Part shown: positions 18,367 to 27,426 of the stretch, one piece after another | How the letters are laid out: each line of letters opens with the position of its first letter | Numbering within the stretch: the stretch's first letter is position 1 | Source: Sebaldella termitidis ATCC 33386 | GTDB lineage: Bacteria; Fusobacteriota; Fusobacteriia; Fusobacteriales; Leptotrichiaceae | Direction: 5' to 3' | Length of the DNA stretch: 64,000 nt | Assembly: GCF_000024405.1 (NCBI RefSeq) | Contig: NC_013517.1 | Span: 2,418,001 to 2,482,000 of the forward strand | Notes under the pieces: model-generated | Databases searched by the model: none | Seen by the model: only the letters and a program-made list of their open reading frames with translations | What the model was told of the DNA's origin: nothing | Program-made: the position numbers and the translations under genes

Positions 18367-19206
18367 CTAATTTTCTAACGGCTGATTCTTAATAGCATCT
18401 TCCATTATTTTTTGACGCTCTTCTTCTGTAATTCCGGCAAGAATTTTATCTATCTGGTCTTTAAGATCTGTATTTCCTTTTTTCAGTCCCACAGCCACAT
18501 CGACTTCCTCATTGGAATATTCAAAACCCTTTCCTTTTTCAAAAGTAATATATTTCAAATTTGGGTTTGCAGTTTCTGCTGCCATTGCTCCCGGTCTTTC
18601 AGAAACATAACCGTCTATTTTCCCGGAATTAAGTGCTACTATCATAGCAGGAAAATTTTCCATTGCTGTCTGCTTGTTCGCTCCTGTAAGCTGATCTATT
18701 ACAGTATAGTGAAGTGTATTCAGCTGTCCAGTTATTTTAGCTCCCTGAAAGTCTTCAAGTGTTTTTGCATTTGCATATTTTCCGTCTTTTGCTACTACTA
18801 CTACAAGATCCGACTTATAATAAGGCGATGTGAAATCCAGACTTTCTTTACGTTCTGTAGTTGGTGACATACCTGCTATTACTGCATCTATCTTACCAGA
18901 CTGCAGTGCCGGTCCAAGAAGTCCGTCCCAGTCTGTCTGTACTATTACAAGTTCTTTTCCAAGACCTTTTGCTACAAGCTTTGCTATTTCCACGTCATAA
19001 CCGCCGCAGTATCCGTTGCTCGAATTCTTTACGGCACCGTTGCTGTCATCACTTTGGAACCAGTTAAAAGGGGCATATCCGCATTCCATTCCCACTCTGA
19101 ACTCATTGCTTTCTTTTTTTCCTTCTCCCCCGCTTCCGCCTTTTCCACAGGCTGTTAATACCACAAGCATCAATATTAAAGCAAATAAATTAATTTTTTT
19201 TATCAT
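18367..19206 (-). CDS. Amino acid ABC transporter substrate-binding lipoprotein, probably lysine
   Basis: Periplasmic-face solute-binding protein family 3, 279 aa. The lipobox LTAC ends at Cys20, followed by a Gly/Ser linker. The SBP_bac_3 domain begins FRVGMECGYAPFNW and includes the signature GYDVEIAKLVAKGLGKEL. DWDGLLGPALQSGKIDAVIAGMSPTTERK and the ligand-contact region SERPGA follow. Expression is controlled by the lysine riboswitch immediately upstream, whose terminator ends only a few bases before the SD (TAGGAGG). Specificity for lysine is therefore a well-supported inference. Confidence 0.93.
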   Translation of the reverse strand: MIKKINLFALILMLVVLTACGKGGSGGEGKKESNEFRVGMECGYAPFNWFQSDDSNGAVKNSSNGYCGGYDVEIAKLVAKGLGKELVIVQTDWDGLLGPALQSGKIDAVIAGMSPTTERKESLDFTSPYYKSDLVVVVAKDGKYANAKTLEDFQGAKITGQLNTLHYTVIDQLTGANKQTAMENFPAMIVALNSGKIDGYVSERPGAMAAETANPNLKYITFEKGKGFEYSNEEVDVAVGLKKGNTDLKDQIDKILAGITEEERQKIMEDAIKNQPLEN

Positions 19207-19223
19207 ATTTTCCTCCTAATTTA

Positions 19224-19255
19224 TAAAAAAAGGTTGTTCACTATTATGACAACCT
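19224..19255 (-). terminator. Riboswitch-controlled terminator
   Basis: AGGTTGT / ACAACCT hairpin followed by seven T, ending 18 bases before the lipoprotein start codon. Its loop contains AATAGTG, which can instead pair with CACTATT at the 3' edge of the aptamer; GTTGT can pair with ACAAC. That alternative would be the antiterminator. Confidence 0.85.
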
Positions 19256-19269
19256 GTTTATATATAGTT

Positions 19270-19429
19270 GTTTAATAGTGCCATCCAATGGATGAGTGAC
19301 AAAGATGTTATCTCTGCCCCCACATTATACTCATGCCTTCATATAATGTTCGGCGATGGTTACCTTTCATATGCTTCCCAGCCTGCCAGCTCTGCATATT
19401 ACTAATTCTCACCGCTACCTCTATAAAAC
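19270..19429 (-). promoter_or_regulatory. Lysine riboswitch (L box) aptamer
   Basis: On the - strand the conserved blocks appear in order: ATAGAGGT-GCG, AATTAGTAATATGC, GAAAGGTAACCATCGCCGAA, a stem ACATTATA/TATAATGT, and a GGGGCAGAGAT/ATCTTTGTC stem. P1 is GTTTTATAG (19421-19429) with CTATTAAAC (19270-19278), one mismatch. Lysine binding should stabilise P1 and free the downstream strand for the terminator at 19224-19255, turning the transporter off. This is the established off-switch logic of the class. Confidence 0.92.
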
Positions 19430-19456
19430 CTAATTTTATTCTATTGTTATTAAATA

Positions 19457-19485
19457 ATGATAGCTGATATTTCCAGAAATGTCAA
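19457..19485 (-). promoter_or_regulatory. Sigma70 promoter of the lysine transporter leader
   Basis: TTGACA (19480-19485), 17-bp spacer, TATCAT (19457-19462) on the - strand. The start would be about 20 bases before the riboswitch P1 helix. Confidence 0.8.
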
Positions 19486-19511
19486 GTATTAATGAATATA
19501 TAATATATAAT

Positions 19512-19540
19512 TTGCTATTTTATACTTTATGTAGTAATAT
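19512..19540 (+). promoter_or_regulatory. Promoter of the PTS IIC gene
   Basis: TTGCTA (19512-19517), 17-bp spacer, TAATAT (19535-19540) on the + strand, 33 bases before the ATG. It is back to back with the lysine leader promoter. Confidence 0.55.
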
Positions 19541-19573
19541 TAGAATGAATTTAATTTTTAGAGAGGAGAAAAA

Positions 19574-20887
19574 ATGGGAAATAATTTTTTTAGTTTTATG
19601 GAAAAAACTCTTATGGGGCCTATGTCAAAGCTTGCTAACCAAAAGCATCTGCTGGCTGTAAGAAATGGAATGATATCTACTATTCCTCTTACTATAGTAG
19701 GAAGTTTCTTTTTGATACTTGCTTCTCCGCCACTTAGCCCCACATTTTTAAAATCGATTGACTACGCTAATAAATATGGAATGAATTTCGCACTGGTGTT
19801 CAGACTTAGTATGGGGATTATCGCCGTTTTTGCCACTTATAATATTGCTTACTATCTGGCAAAATCTTATAATCTGGATGGTGTATCGGCAGGAACACTT
19901 GCTCTTGTCGCGTTTATGATGACACAGGTTCCTTTATTTCTGGAATTTACATTGAAAAATGCCGCAGAGCCTACAAAGGGATGGGTAGTTCCTATGAATA
20001 ATCTTGGTTCGGCCGGATTATTCGGAGGTATTATAATAGCCTTTTTCGCTGTGGAAACTCTCCGGTTCTTTAAGGAACACAGGCTAGTAATAAGAATGCC
20101 TGACGGAGTGCCCGAAGCAGTGGGAAGATCTTTTGAATCACTATTCCCCACTATTTTTGTGGTAGTAGTTGTCTATCTTGTTTCTATACACTTCGGATTT
20201 GATATTCATAAATTTTTATACGGATTTTTTAAACCGCTTATCAGCCTTGTTAATCATCCTGCCGGAGTTATAGTTATTGTTTTTCTTATTACTTTTTTAT
20301 GGGCATGCGGTATTCACGGAGTTGCAATAATTGGTTCTGTTGCAAGACCAATATGGCTTATCCTTCTGGATCAAAATGGTGCAGCTCTTGAAGCAGGTGC
20401 AAAGGTGCTCCCTAATATTGGTGCCGAACCTTTTTATCAGTGGTTTATCTGGATAGGCGGTTCAGGATGTACTATAGGACTTCTTATTCTTATGGTTTTT
20501 TCGAAGTCAAAGCAGTTAAAAAGTCTGGGCAGAATTGCTCTGCTTCCCGGAATTTTTAATATAAACGAGCCTATTATATTCGGAACACCAATTATGTTAA
20601 ATCCGTTTTTGATTATACCATTTATGCTTGCACCAATAACTACAGCTCTTTTAAGCTATTTTGCCATGGCTGCCAATATGGTATCAAGAGTTTCTACTCT
20701 TGCCCCTTGGACATTTCCGGGACCTATAGGTGCTTATCTGGCTACAAACGGTGATTTCAGGGCAGTAATACTGGTATTTATAAATATAGCAATTTCTACA
20801 ATTATTTATTTTCCTTTTTTCAAACTTTATGAGAAAAAATTAGTTGCCGAAGAAAAACTAAACTCTGAAAAGAAAGCAGCAAACTAA
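19574..20887 (+). CDS. PTS lactose/cellobiose-family IIC permease (CelB type), orphan
   Basis: Integral membrane subunit of a phosphotransferase system for beta-disaccharides or related sugars, 437 aa, full length. It begins MGNNFFSFMEKTLMGPMSKL and has about ten hydrophobic segments. The GIFNINEPIIFGTPIMLNP motif (about residue 325) is the substrate-site signature of this family. SD GAGAGGAG precedes the ATG. No IIA, IIB, regulator or glycosidase gene is adjacent, so it must borrow energy-coupling proteins encoded elsewhere. It is one of only two + strand genes in the window and is followed by a strong terminator. Confidence 0.92.
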   Translation: MGNNFFSFMEKTLMGPMSKLANQKHLLAVRNGMISTIPLTIVGSFFLILASPPLSPTFLKSIDYANKYGMNFALVFRLSMGIIAVFATYNIAYYLAKSYNLDGVSAGTLALVAFMMTQVPLFLEFTLKNAAEPTKGWVVPMNNLGSAGLFGGIIIAFFAVETLRFFKEHRLVIRMPDGVPEAVGRSFESLFPTIFVVVVVYLVSIHFGFDIHKFLYGFFKPLISLVNHPAGVIVIVFLITFLWACGIHGVAIIGSVARPIWLILLDQNGAALEAGAKVLPNIGAEPFYQWFIWIGGSGCTIGLLILMVFSKSKQLKSLGRIALLPGIFNINEPIIFGTPIMLNPFLIIPFMLAPITTALLSYFAMAANMVSRVSTLAPWTFPGPIGAYLATNGDFRAVILVFINIAISTIIYFPFFKLYEKKLVAEEKLNSEKKAAN

Positions 20888-20888
20888 A

Positions 20889-20918
20889 AGCAGACCGGAA
20901 ATCCGGTCTGCTCATTTT
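20889..20918 (+). terminator. Intrinsic terminator after the PTS IIC gene
   Basis: Perfect 9-bp stem GCAGACCGG / CCGGTCTGC followed by TCATTTTTATTTT, directly after the stop codon. Confidence 0.88.
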
Positions 20919-20955
20919 TATTTTAATAAATACAATTATTATATTTTATTTTCTT

Positions 20956-21450
20956 TCAGCCAAATAAATCAATATTATGAAAAAGCTTTAATGAAATTCG
21001 TTCCAGACACTTTAACTCTTCATCTGTAAATTCTGAAAAGATTTTTTTATATCTGGAATGATATTCAGGAATTAAACCATTCAGGAAACGGTATCCTTCT
21101 TCAGTCATTGTTATTTTATAAACTCTTTTGTCACTTTTATCTTTTACTTTTTTTATAAATTTCTTTTGACATAATGTCTTAATAACATTACTAATAGTGG
21201 GAGCAGACAAACCAAATTTTTTTGAAATATTTCCGGCAGTTTCCGGCTTATTGTGATTTAAATACAAAGTTAACAGTATTGACAGCTGTGTACTCGTAGT
21301 ACCAAAGTGGCTTAAATGACTCTCCACTCTCCCGTTGGCTTTTTGTGCGGTCATCATAAAACTAAAATATGCTCTTATTACATCTAAATCATTTATTCCA
21401 TACTCTTCAGATAAAATGTTAAATTTTTCCATACCGGGAAATTTATTCAT
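20956..21450 (-). CDS. MarR-family transcriptional regulator
   Basis: A 164-aa winged-helix repressor or activator. The DNA-binding part is KPETAGNISKKFGLSAPTISNVIKTLCQKKFIKK, followed by the wing DKSDKRVYKITMTEEG at about residues 100-120, the DxRxxxxxLTxxG signature of MarR. The N- and C-terminal helices would form the dimer interface. SD GGAG. It is convergent with the PTS IIC gene and 220 bases downstream of the alkylsulfatase, so its target cannot be read from position alone. Confidence 0.9.
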   Translation of the reverse strand: MNKFPGMEKFNILSEEYGINDLDVIRAYFSFMMTAQKANGRVESHLSHFGTTSTQLSILLTLYLNHNKPETAGNISKKFGLSAPTISNVIKTLCQKKFIKKVKDKSDKRVYKITMTEEGYRFLNGLIPEYHSRYKKIFSEFTDEELKCLERISLKLFHNIDLFG

Positions 21451-21630
21451 AAAAGAGGCTCCATTCCTATTATAAAATCAAAATTAAACATTCTGTTTAT
21501 TATTTAATGCAATAAATTATATAATTTCATAGTTCATTTTGTCAATAAGAATTATTTTATTTCCGGATCAAAATAGCTTTTCTGCACTGTTTTCCGCTAA
21601 GAACACTTAATGCTTATTTTTTTACAATCA

Positions 21631-21661
21631 AAAGGGAATCTGCCGTTAGACAAATTCCCCC
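21631..21661 (-). terminator. Probable terminator after the alkylsulfatase gene
   Basis: GGGAATT...ATTCCC hairpin on the - strand followed by TTTTGATTGT, a weak U tract, ten bases after the stop. Confidence 0.5.
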
Positions 21662-21671
21662 AAAATATTTA

Positions 21672-23639
21672 TTACGGTGTTACTATATTAAAGTCCGGAG
21701 TAAATGAATCAAAAGTTTCCAGCAGTTCATTAAATTTAGATGTATCTCCTGTAACTTTGGCTCTGCCTGCCTGAACTTCCTTATCCAGTGTTGTAGCATT
21801 TCCAGCTATTCCAAGTAATGATTCTTTCGGAATAGTCATGCTTAAATCTGCATTTCCGAAGCTGTTTACTTTTCTATAAACTAATACACTATTCTCGAGT
21901 GTAATTACATATTTTTCCTTTAGATTAGGTTCTTCCCAGTTTATTACCATTTTTTTGCCGTTTGCCTTATCTCCTATGATATGTATTCCAAAATAATCCA
22001 GTATCATATCAGGAGTCATAGCATTAAGAGTATCAGGACTGGCAGTAGTTGCCGTAATTTTTGGCGTACCGTTTCTAAGCTCATAAGCACCCATTAGATA
22101 TTCGTTTCTCCATGTACCGTTTTCTGATTGGTAACCCAGCTGCTCGAGTATATCTGCCTGAAGATTTTTAGCGGCTGTGTTATTTGGTTCCGCAAATACT
22201 ACCTTATTCATTACTTCAGCAGCCCATCTGTAATCACCTTTATTATATGCTTCTCTGGCTTTTTTCATTACAGCTGCTGATCCTCCCATATACTCCACAT
22301 ATTTTTTAGCTGATTCTTCCGGCGGCAGCGGATTCAAATTCGCTGGATTACTGTCGTACCATCCCAGATATCTTTGGTATATAGCTTTTATGTCATGACT
22401 CACACTTCCGTAATATCCTCGTAATGCCCAATCCTGATCCAGATTCTGAGGTAATTTAAGATTTTCTGCTATTTCATTCATTGTATATCCCTTATTTATC
22501 AGTCTTAAAGTCTGGTCATTCAGATATTTATATGCATCTCTCTGATTAGACAAGTAAGATACTATTTCTTTATTACCCCATTTAGGCCAATGATGCTGTG
22601 CTATTACTACATCAGTTTTGTCTCCGTAACGGGCAACTGCTTCATCAAGAACTTTCCACCAATTTTCAGCGTCTCTTACCTGTGCTCCTCTCAAAGTATA
22701 GAGATTATGTAATGTATGTGTCGCATCTTCCGCTGTGTTCAGAAGCTTGAACTGCGGAAAATACATAAGCATTTCAGCCGGAGCTTCTGTATTCGGAGCC
22801 ATCAAAAATTCTATCTGTACTCCGTCAATTGTTCTTTTTTCCCCGGTAGTTTTTATTATATCAGTAGGCGGTATAAGCGTAACATTCCCCCCTGATGAAA
22901 CAGTTTTTCCAAGTCCGGTATCCACATGCCCTTTAGGGTTTCTTGGTAGCATAGAGCCATATTGGTAAAAAGAACGTCTGCTCATGGCATTTCCTGCATA
23001 AACATTTTCCTTAACGGCTTCTTCCAGAAAACCACTCGGAGCCAGTACTTTTACTTTACCGCTTTTTACATCTTTTTCATCAACTATTCCCTTTACACCG
23101 CCATAGTGGTCAACATGGCTGTGACTGTATATTACCGCTGATATAGGCTTTTGCGGTCTATTTTTATAATAAAGGTCTAAGCCGGCTTTTGCTGTTTCTG
23201 CTGAAATCATAGGATCAATAATGATAAGTCCTTTAGTTCCCTCTATTATTGTCATATTTGAGATATCAAATCCTCTGATCTGATAAACTTTATCAGTTAC
23301 CTGAAACAGTCCATTCAGCGAATTTATCTGTGCTACTCTCCATAAACTGGGATTTACAGTAACAGGAACTCCTGTTCCCATTTGATATTCATAGCTTTTC
23401 ATATCCCACACTACTTCACCTTTATCATTTTTTATTATTAATTCCGGAGTAGTTGCTATAAATCCTTTTTTTGCATCCGTAAAATCCTGAGTATCACTAA
23501 AAGGCAGATCTTTTAACACCTGTGCATTTTTTTCCTTTGTGAATGATGAGGCATCTTTAGGTTCTTCTGCTGCATATAAACTAATTGACAGCACTAAAGA
23601 CATAACTATCAGTTTCATAATACTTTTCTTACTTTTCAT
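21672..23639 (-). CDS. Exported alkylsulfatase, BDS1/SdsA1-like metallo-beta-lactamase fold
   Basis: Hydrolyses linear alkyl sulfates to alcohol and sulfate in characterised relatives. The 655-aa chain has a signal peptide (residues 1-23, ending SLYAAEE). The MBL domain has the zinc motif HSHVDHYGG near residue 173, the NTEAPAEM and TAEDATHTLHN acidic ligand segments near 284-308, and AQHHWPKWG near 350. A helical dimerisation domain (YLGWYDSNPANLNPLPPE, near 420) and a C-terminal SCP2-like domain follow. Full length for the family. SD TAGGAGG. The gene has a consensus promoter at 23938-23966 with an overlapping palindrome and a leader of about 290 bases. A TetR gene is the next gene upstream and a MarR gene the next downstream. 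Confidence 0.92.
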   Translation of the reverse strand: MKSKKSIMKLIVMSLVLSISLYAAEEPKDASSFTKEKNAQVLKDLPFSDTQDFTDAKKGFIATTPELIIKNDKGEVVWDMKSYEYQMGTGVPVTVNPSLWRVAQINSLNGLFQVTDKVYQIRGFDISNMTIIEGTKGLIIIDPMISAETAKAGLDLYYKNRPQKPISAVIYSHSHVDHYGGVKGIVDEKDVKSGKVKVLAPSGFLEEAVKENVYAGNAMSRRSFYQYGSMLPRNPKGHVDTGLGKTVSSGGNVTLIPPTDIIKTTGEKRTIDGVQIEFLMAPNTEAPAEMLMYFPQFKLLNTAEDATHTLHNLYTLRGAQVRDAENWWKVLDEAVARYGDKTDVVIAQHHWPKWGNKEIVSYLSNQRDAYKYLNDQTLRLINKGYTMNEIAENLKLPQNLDQDWALRGYYGSVSHDIKAIYQRYLGWYDSNPANLNPLPPEESAKKYVEYMGGSAAVMKKAREAYNKGDYRWAAEVMNKVVFAEPNNTAAKNLQADILEQLGYQSENGTWRNEYLMGAYELRNGTPKITATTASPDTLNAMTPDMILDYFGIHIIGDKANGKKMVINWEEPNLKEKYVITLENSVLVYRKVNSFGNADLSMTIPKESLLGIAGNATTLDKEVQAGRAKVTGDTSKFNELLETFDSFTPDFNIVTP

Positions 23640-23927
23640 CGTTACCTCCTAAAATCTGTTTTATTATATAATTTCTTATTAAAAACAGGAACTTATGCAT
23701 TTTCAATATAAATATTATCTTATAATGAAAAATCAAATGCATATAAAACCTTATCCTGATTCAGTAATCTAAAAAAGAGAATCTGACCTTGAGTATATCT
23801 CAATTTTTTCTAATTCTTCTTTTCTTTATTTCTTTTATTTAAAAACTTTCAGCTTACACTTATATATAATTATTCTGCTGAATAATATGACTGTTAAGGT
23901 ATAAAAAAACAATAAATGTAGCTCGCT

Positions 23928-23966
23928 AACTAAGTTTATTATATATTTTATAATTTAGTTTGTCAA
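23928..23966 (-). promoter_or_regulatory. Consensus promoter with overlapping operator-like palindrome
   Basis: TTGACA (23961-23966), 17-bp spacer, TATAAT (23938-23943), a full consensus sigma70 promoter facing the alkylsulfatase. The inverted repeat AACTAAATT / AACTTAGTT (arms 23952-23960 and 23928-23936, 8 of 9 paired) brackets the spacer and -10. A repressor bound there would block polymerase. The rest of the 23640-24277 spacer is AT-rich with no ORF or further structure that I can support. Confidence 0.72.
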
Positions 23967-24277
23967 TCATTTAATTAAATTAATAATTTCACAATATTAA
24001 TAAATATTGAATATGATTTTTTATCTGAACTAAAATATCTTTTTACTTTATATGAATTGATTTGAGATACTTGTAAGGGATTCATGAAACTTTTGGATAT
24101 GTAAAATATTGTTAAAAGTGACTTTTTTTACAAACAAGGGAATTTTCTAAAATATTAATAAAATAATTCATTCACTTAATTTTTTTAATATTTTTATTTT
24201 TGTTTATTTATTATATGTTAAATAAAAATTCTGACAAACATAACTGAAATAAAACTTCATATTACATTGCAGAATTT

Positions 24278-24871
24278 TCATTCTGACGACAAACCGGACC
24301 ATATTAAATTAAATAATGCATCTATTTTTTTGTCATCTAAAGTTAAATTATTTAATACTACATCCTGAACTACCATATCATGCATAACTGATGTAATAAA
24401 TGATATCAGGATACTCGTAGAAACATCTTTTATTGCTTTGTTTTCTTTTAATTTTTCCAAAAATTTCCAGTATATATCTTTTTCAAGTCTTATTTTTTTC
24501 TTCATTTCCTGTTTTATGTATGAAGAACCGTTGATTACTGTAATATAATTAATTATATGAGGATTATTTTTATAAAAAATTATCATTTTTGTTATAAAAG
24601 ATTTAAATTCTCTTTCCAAAATCTCTATGCTGCAGTTATCATAAAATGCCTCGTATTCTTTAGGCTTTATTGCACTGCTAAGCAGATCTGAACAGTAAAA
24701 GCAAAGTGAATTAATAATTTCTTCCTTGCCTCTAAAATAATAATAGATATTTCCCGGACTTATCTTTATTTTCTGTGATAATAATGCTATTGAGGATTTT
24801 TCCAAGCCTACTTCCCATATTAATCTTAACATTCCAGTTAAAATCTTTTCTTTTGTATGTAAAAACTCCAT
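24278..24871 (-). CDS. TetR-family transcriptional regulator
   Basis: A 197-aa regulator. The N-terminal HTH reads KEKILTGMLRLIWEVGLEKSS, then KIKISPGNIYYYFRGKEEII, the TetR signature with the recognition helix and the YYYF turn. The C-terminal ligand domain is helical and hydrophobic and not assignable to a subfamily. The frame is open from a TTG at 24892; the ATG at 24871 with AAGGGG upstream is preferred. It lies upstream of, and in the same direction as, the alkylsulfatase, with the palindrome-bearing promoter between them, so regulation of that gene is a plausible inference. Confidence 0.88.
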   Translation of the reverse strand: MEFLHTKEKILTGMLRLIWEVGLEKSSIALLSQKIKISPGNIYYYFRGKEEIINSLCFYCSDLLSSAIKPKEYEAFYDNCSIEILEREFKSFITKMIIFYKNNPHIINYITVINGSSYIKQEMKKKIRLEKDIYWKFLEKLKENKAIKDVSTSILISFITSVMHDMVVQDVVLNNLTLDDKKIDALFNLIWSGLSSE

Positions 24872-25071
24872 TATTATTTGACACCCCTTCAATAAAACAT
24901 TGATACTCCTATCATATCATACTATTAATAAAAAACAAATATAATTTTTCTTTTTTAGTATATTTTTTTAAACTTAAACAACTGTTATGATTAAAAATAA
25001 AGTTACCGTATCATTATCTTTTCTTCATAGAAAGTAATATTATATGATATTTAAAATAAAGTTTTCATAAG

Positions 25072-25101
25072 AAAAAAAGGAGTTATAAAAACTCCTTTTT
25101 C
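25072..25101 (-). terminator. Terminator of the rimP-lon array
   Basis: AAAAAGGAGTT / AACTCCTTTTT hairpin immediately after the lon stop codon, with T run on the - strand. It is the first convincing terminator seen downstream of the rimP leader, 13 kb away. Confidence 0.8.
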
Positions 25102-27411
25102 TTATTTTTTGAAAGCTATTTTTTTTACATCATCATAAACTTTTGCAAAATAAAATTTCATATCATCTTTTATTTCCTGTGGAAGTTCTTCTGTGTCTAT
25201 TTTATTATCAAACGGCAGAATTACTTCTCTTATTCCCACTCTGTGTGCACCTATTACTTTTTCCTTAATACCGCCTACTGCGAGTACTTCGCCGGTTATA
25301 GTTATCTCACCGGTCATTGCTATATCCTGTCTTACTTCTTTATTAGTCAGAACAGATATAATTGCAGTTGTAATAGTTACCCCTGCTGAAGGTCCGTCTT
25401 TCGGAACAGCACCTTCTGGAAAGTGTAAATGCACATCATCCATTTCATAAAATTTGTCTTTTATTTTCAGTTTATTTTTTATTGATCTCACATAAGAGTA
25501 AGCTACTTTTGCAGATTCCTGCATAACACTTCCCAGCTTACCTGTAAGCAACAGATTACCCTTTCCTTCCATTTTTACAGCCTGAACCTCAAGAGTTGTC
25601 CCACCTACAGATGTCCATGCAAGACCGTTAACTACCCCGATCTTACTTTCTTTTTCTCTTATTTTATCAGGTCTGAATTTGGCATTTCCAAGATAATTTT
25701 TTATTTTATTTTTATTTATTACTATCTTGGCTTTTCTTTTATCCACTACTTCTTTAGCCACTTTTCTGAAAACCTTGCTTATTTCACGGCGAAGGTTTCT
25801 TACTCCGGCTTCTCTTGTATATTCATTTATTATCTTAAATATTGCCTCATCATCGAAATCTACCTTATAATCTTTAAGTCCGTTTTCTTCCTGAGTCTGA
25901 GGTATAAGATATTTTTTCGCTATATTAAGTTTTTCAAATTCAGTATAAGATTCAATGTAGATTATTTCCATTCTGTCTCTGAGAGGGCCTGGAATTCCGC
26001 CAAGATCATTTGCCGTAGTTATGAAAAACACTTTTGACAAATCAAAAGGCGCATCTACATAATGATCTTCAAATGTATTATTTTGTGCAGGATCCAAAAC
26101 TTCCAGCATTGCTGATGAAGGATCCCCTCTAAAGTCAGAAGCCATTTTATCTATTTCATCAAACAGCATTACAGGATTATTAACGCCTATTTGCTTCAGG
26201 GCACTTATAATTCTCCCCGGCATTGATCCTATATATGTTCTTCTGTGTCCTCTTATTTCCGCTTCATCTCTTACACCGCCAAGGGAAATTCTTACGAATT
26301 TTCTGTCCATGGCTCTTGCTACAGAATGTGCAAGAGAGGTTTTTCCCACTCCCGGAGGTCCAACCAGACAAATAATTGAGCCTTTGAGGTTATTATTTAA
26401 TTTTTTTACTGCAAGAAATTCAAGAATTCTTTCTTTTACTTCTTCAAGACCATAATGATCCTCGTTTAATATTTTTTCTGCCTTTTCTATTTCGATGCTG
26501 TCTTCTGTTGATGTTGTCCATGGTATATCCAGTATTGTTTCTACATAAGATCTTATAACAGATGCTTCTGCAGAATAGTCAGGCATTTTTTTCATTCTAG
26601 AAATTTCTTTTCTGAGCTTCTCTTTTAGTTCAATAGGAATTCCTGATTCCTCCATACGCTCTGCAAGCTCTTCCACTTCATCCTCAGAATCAGTATCATC
26701 TCCCATTTCCTCTTTCATGGCCTTAATTTTTTCTCTCAGGTAGTAATTTTTCTGTACTTCGGCCATTTGTTCCCTAACTTTATTCTCTATATCTTTTTCC
26801 AGCGAGAAAATTTCTATTTCCTTTTCAAGAATACTTAGAATTTTATACGCTCTTTGTTCTATATCAAGAATTTCAAGCAATTCCTGTTTTATTTTTGTTT
26901 CTATCAGCAGATTTGTGCATATCAGATCAAAAGCTTTGTCTATATTCTTGATCTCTTTCAGGTTATAAATAAGATCCGGAAGAATTCTTCCTGTAATTTT
27001 TGCGTAATTTTCGAATTCTTCTATTACTTTTCTTTTCAATGCTTCTGCTTTTGTTTCTTCTATTGGTTTCGAGAAAATATCTTCATAATCGGAATAAAAA
27101 ATTCCGTCTTCTTCCATTACCTCTTTAATCAATACTCTGTGTTTAGCTTCTACAAGTACTTTTACATTTCCATTAGGCATTTTTACAGTCTGAAATATAT
27201 GAACCAACACTCCTATACTGTATATATCTTCCGGAAAATTTGGTTCTTCCATATTGGGATCTTTCTGTGTCGACAAGATAAGCTTGTTATTATATTTGGA
27301 AATTGCTTTTTCCAAACTTGCCAGACTTGCCTCACGCCCCACAAATATCGGAGTTACTACCCCGGGAAAAACTACTAAGTCTCTAGTTGCAATAAATGGT
27401 TTTTTTATCAT
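25102..27411 (-). CDS. lon: ATP-dependent protease Lon (LonA)
   Basis: Cytoplasmic AAA+ serine protease for misfolded and regulatory proteins, 769 aa. The N-terminal substrate domain begins KPFIATRDLVVFPGVVTPIFVG. Coiled helices follow at 180-260. The AAA+ module has Walker A GPPGVGKTSLAHSVARAM near 345 and Walker B PVMLFDEIDK. The protease domain has the Ser in PKDGPSAGVT and the Lys in GGIKEKVIGAHRVG. The ATG at 27411 with SD GGGAGG is chosen over a TTG 12 bases upstream. It starts 15 bases after clpX and is last in the array. No CIRCE-like operator is visible in front of it. Confidence 0.96.
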   Translation of the reverse strand: MIKKPFIATRDLVVFPGVVTPIFVGREASLASLEKAISKYNNKLILSTQKDPNMEEPNFPEDIYSIGVLVHIFQTVKMPNGNVKVLVEAKHRVLIKEVMEEDGIFYSDYEDIFSKPIEETKAEALKRKVIEEFENYAKITGRILPDLIYNLKEIKNIDKAFDLICTNLLIETKIKQELLEILDIEQRAYKILSILEKEIEIFSLEKDIENKVREQMAEVQKNYYLREKIKAMKEEMGDDTDSEDEVEELAERMEESGIPIELKEKLRKEISRMKKMPDYSAEASVIRSYVETILDIPWTTSTEDSIEIEKAEKILNEDHYGLEEVKERILEFLAVKKLNNNLKGSIICLVGPPGVGKTSLAHSVARAMDRKFVRISLGGVRDEAEIRGHRRTYIGSMPGRIISALKQIGVNNPVMLFDEIDKMASDFRGDPSSAMLEVLDPAQNNTFEDHYVDAPFDLSKVFFITTANDLGGIPGPLRDRMEIIYIESYTEFEKLNIAKKYLIPQTQEENGLKDYKVDFDDEAIFKIINEYTREAGVRNLRREISKVFRKVAKEVVDKRKAKIVINKNKIKNYLGNAKFRPDKIREKESKIGVVNGLAWTSVGGTTLEVQAVKMEGKGNLLLTGKLGSVMQESAKVAYSYVRSIKNKLKIKDKFYEMDDVHLHFPEGAVPKDGPSAGVTITTAIISVLTNKEVRQDIAMTGEITITGEVLAVGGIKEKVIGAHRVGIREVILPFDNKIDTEELPQEIKDDMKFYFAKVYDDVKKIAFKK

Positions 27412-27426
27412 ATTGCCTCCCAACCT

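Noticed and set aside
19256-19430. T-box leader before the amino acid transporter
   Set aside because: There is no T-box bulge (TGGNACCGCG); the conserved blocks fit the lysine aptamer.
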